This document shows positions 4,519-5,357 of a stretch of DNA of 5,357 nucleotides, one piece after another. The notes below the pieces were generated by a model. It ran no database searches, had not been told where the DNA came from, and saw nothing but the letters and a program-made list of their open reading frames with translations. The DNA comes from Candidatus Izemoplasmatales bacterium. Its GTDB lineage: Bacteria > Bacillota_I > Bacilli_A > Izemoplasmatales > Hujiaoplasmataceae. Within the stretch, counting starts at the first letter, position 1, and the number at the start of each line of letters is the position of its first letter. A program made the translations under genes and the position numbers. The stretch lies in the NCBI GenBank assembly GCA_028702245.1, contig JAQVPE010000078.1, forward strand, positions 1-5,357, in the 5' to 3' direction.

Positions 4519-5340
4519 ATGAGAAGACTCTTGATGGTTTTCACTCTTGTTATCTTAGGGCTTGCGCTTGCTTCTTGTTCAGTTAGCCTTAAGAGACAAG
4601 CAGCGGAATTTGTCGATCAGTTTCAGCTTGCCAATCTGACAAATGAGTATGCGAATGGATCAATAACTTATGGCTTGTTATTGTCAGATGGCAATGAAAC
4701 ATATTATCAGTATAAGATTGATGGTTCTAAGTACTACATCAATGTGATGGAGGAACGCTCTTTTTCTCAGTATTCAGAAACGGAATCAGATCTTTATGAC
4801 GAGGCCATAAGCATCAGCCATATGTACTGCTATAACGTCGAAAATACAAAGCTGTATGAGTTTGATCCGGAGCAATCCACATACTCGGAACTGACCATTT
4901 TGGTAGATACTGATATTGAGTCTGTAATTATTGCCATCCATCAGCGCCTTGACAAAACCGAAGATCTTATTTCTTTCACTGATTTGTATGACATTGTTGA
5001 TGAAATAATCAAAATAGGCGATGAGGACATCGTAACCATCAGTTTCTTTGGTGACTTTGATGTCAAGGAAATGACTTACACAGTTAGAAAAGACATCATT
5101 TTAGAGAATGCAATCTTGTTTAAGAACCATCTGCTTTCCATATATGGAACCCAAAAATACCAAGAGGTTATCCAGTCGATAATTGATGTCGTCTATGACA
5201 GCATTAATCTTAAATTCGAATGGGATACCACAAGAAACGTCTTGTTGCCATCGCTGATAATCTCATTCAGAAATGTGGAGTACTATGTTATTTCGGTCAA
5301 TGAGGATGATTTTGCGGGTTATGTCGATCTACCTAGTTGA
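4519..5340 (+). CDS. Lipoprotein of unknown function
   Basis: This 273-residue protein has a clear lipoprotein signal peptide: positive start (MRR), hydrophobic core (LLMVFTLVILGLAL), and lipobox L-A-S-C with the lipidated cysteine at 20. After cleavage it would be anchored on the outer face of the membrane. The mature part is acidic, rich in Tyr, Ile and Asp, and has no further membrane span. Its middle (about 50-130) reads as beta strands (ITYGLLLSDGNETYYQYKID, KYYINVMEE, YCYNVENTKLYEFD), which recalls the LolA/outer-membrane-lipoprotein-like sheets of many Gram-positive lipoproteins, though I cannot name a family. A helical segment follows (about 130-230). The start ATG has GTGAGGA at 4501-4507 as ribosome site, somewhat distant (12 nt). 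An in-frame TGA directly before the ATG rules out an earlier start. The stop is TGA. There is no visible link to the TAC operon. Confidence 0.82.
   Translation: MRRLLMVFTLVILGLALASCSVSLKRQAAEFVDQFQLANLTNEYANGSITYGLLLSDGNETYYQYKIDGSKYYINVMEERSFSQYSETESDLYDEAISISHMYCYNVENTKLYEFDPEQSTYSELTILVDTDIESVIIAIHQRLDKTEDLISFTDLYDIVDEIIKIGDEDIVTISFFGDFDVKEMTYTVRKDIILENAILFKNHLLSIYGTQKYQEVIQSIIDVVYDSINLKFEWDTTRNVLLPSLIISFRNVEYYVISVNEDDFAGYVDLPS
4568..4579 (+). other. Lipobox of the second lipoprotein (LASC)
   Basis: The codons for residues 17-20 read L-A-S-C, a perfect signal peptidase II site after a 14-residue hydrophobic core. Cleavage before the cysteine gives a mature lipoprotein of 254 residues. Confidence 0.88.
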
Positions 5341-5357
5341 TTGATTATCAAGCTTTT

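Noticed and set aside
1..5357. tRNA, rRNA, CRISPR array, transposase or integrase
   Set aside because: I saw no cloverleaf-like element, no regularly spaced direct repeats and no transposase or recombinase motif in any frame.

Overview
The window comes from a low-GC bacterium with Firmicutes-like expression signals. Several genes have purine-rich Shine-Dalgarno sites (AAAGGAGG, AGAGGG, GGGAGG), TATAAT -10 boxes and short intrinsic terminators. Two genes encode lipoproteins with lipoboxes. All tryptophans in the long genes are TGG and TGA works as a stop, so the standard bacterial code applies. A Firmicute or a Mollicutes-related lineage that kept the standard code would fit; the species cannot be told from the sequence.

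Layout, left to right, all genes on the + strand. (1) Positions 1-1106: the 3' part of a lipoprotein gene cut by the window edge, with its lipobox (LISC) at 24-35. (2) Positions 1107-1475: an untranslated stretch with two hairpins and a strong intrinsic terminator at 1285-1307, then a promoter (TATAAT at 1366-1371) and a long leader. (3) Positions 1476-2603: a metallo-beta-lactamase-fold hydrolase of the ComEC/Rec2-like type with an unusual helical insert. (4) Positions 2604-2826: a spacer with a long inverted repeat, a promoter and a perfect 16-bp palindrome. (5) Positions 2827-4160: three tightly packed genes that I read as a toxin-antitoxin-chaperone (TAC) operon: an MqsR-like toxin, an MqsA-like zinc-finger/helix-turn-helix antitoxin with a long C-terminal tail, and a SecB-like chaperone. 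(6) Positions 4161-4518: a gene-free stretch with terminator-like hairpins and palindromes. (7) Positions 4519-5340: a complete second lipoprotein of unknown function.

The central result is the TAC operon. In known TAC systems the SecB-like chaperone binds a C-terminal extension of the antitoxin, called the chaperone addiction region, and protects it from aggregation and proteolysis, so that it can neutralise the toxin. Three things here match that model: the antitoxin carries about 50 residues beyond its HTH domain, the chaperone gene overlaps the antitoxin gene by 14 nt, and a perfect palindrome lies between the -10 box and the toxin start, where an autorepressing antitoxin would bind. The MBL gene just upstream has its own promoter and may be only a neighbour, or an accessory part of the same island. 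The flanking lipoprotein genes look like host or accessory surface genes with no visible link to the operon.
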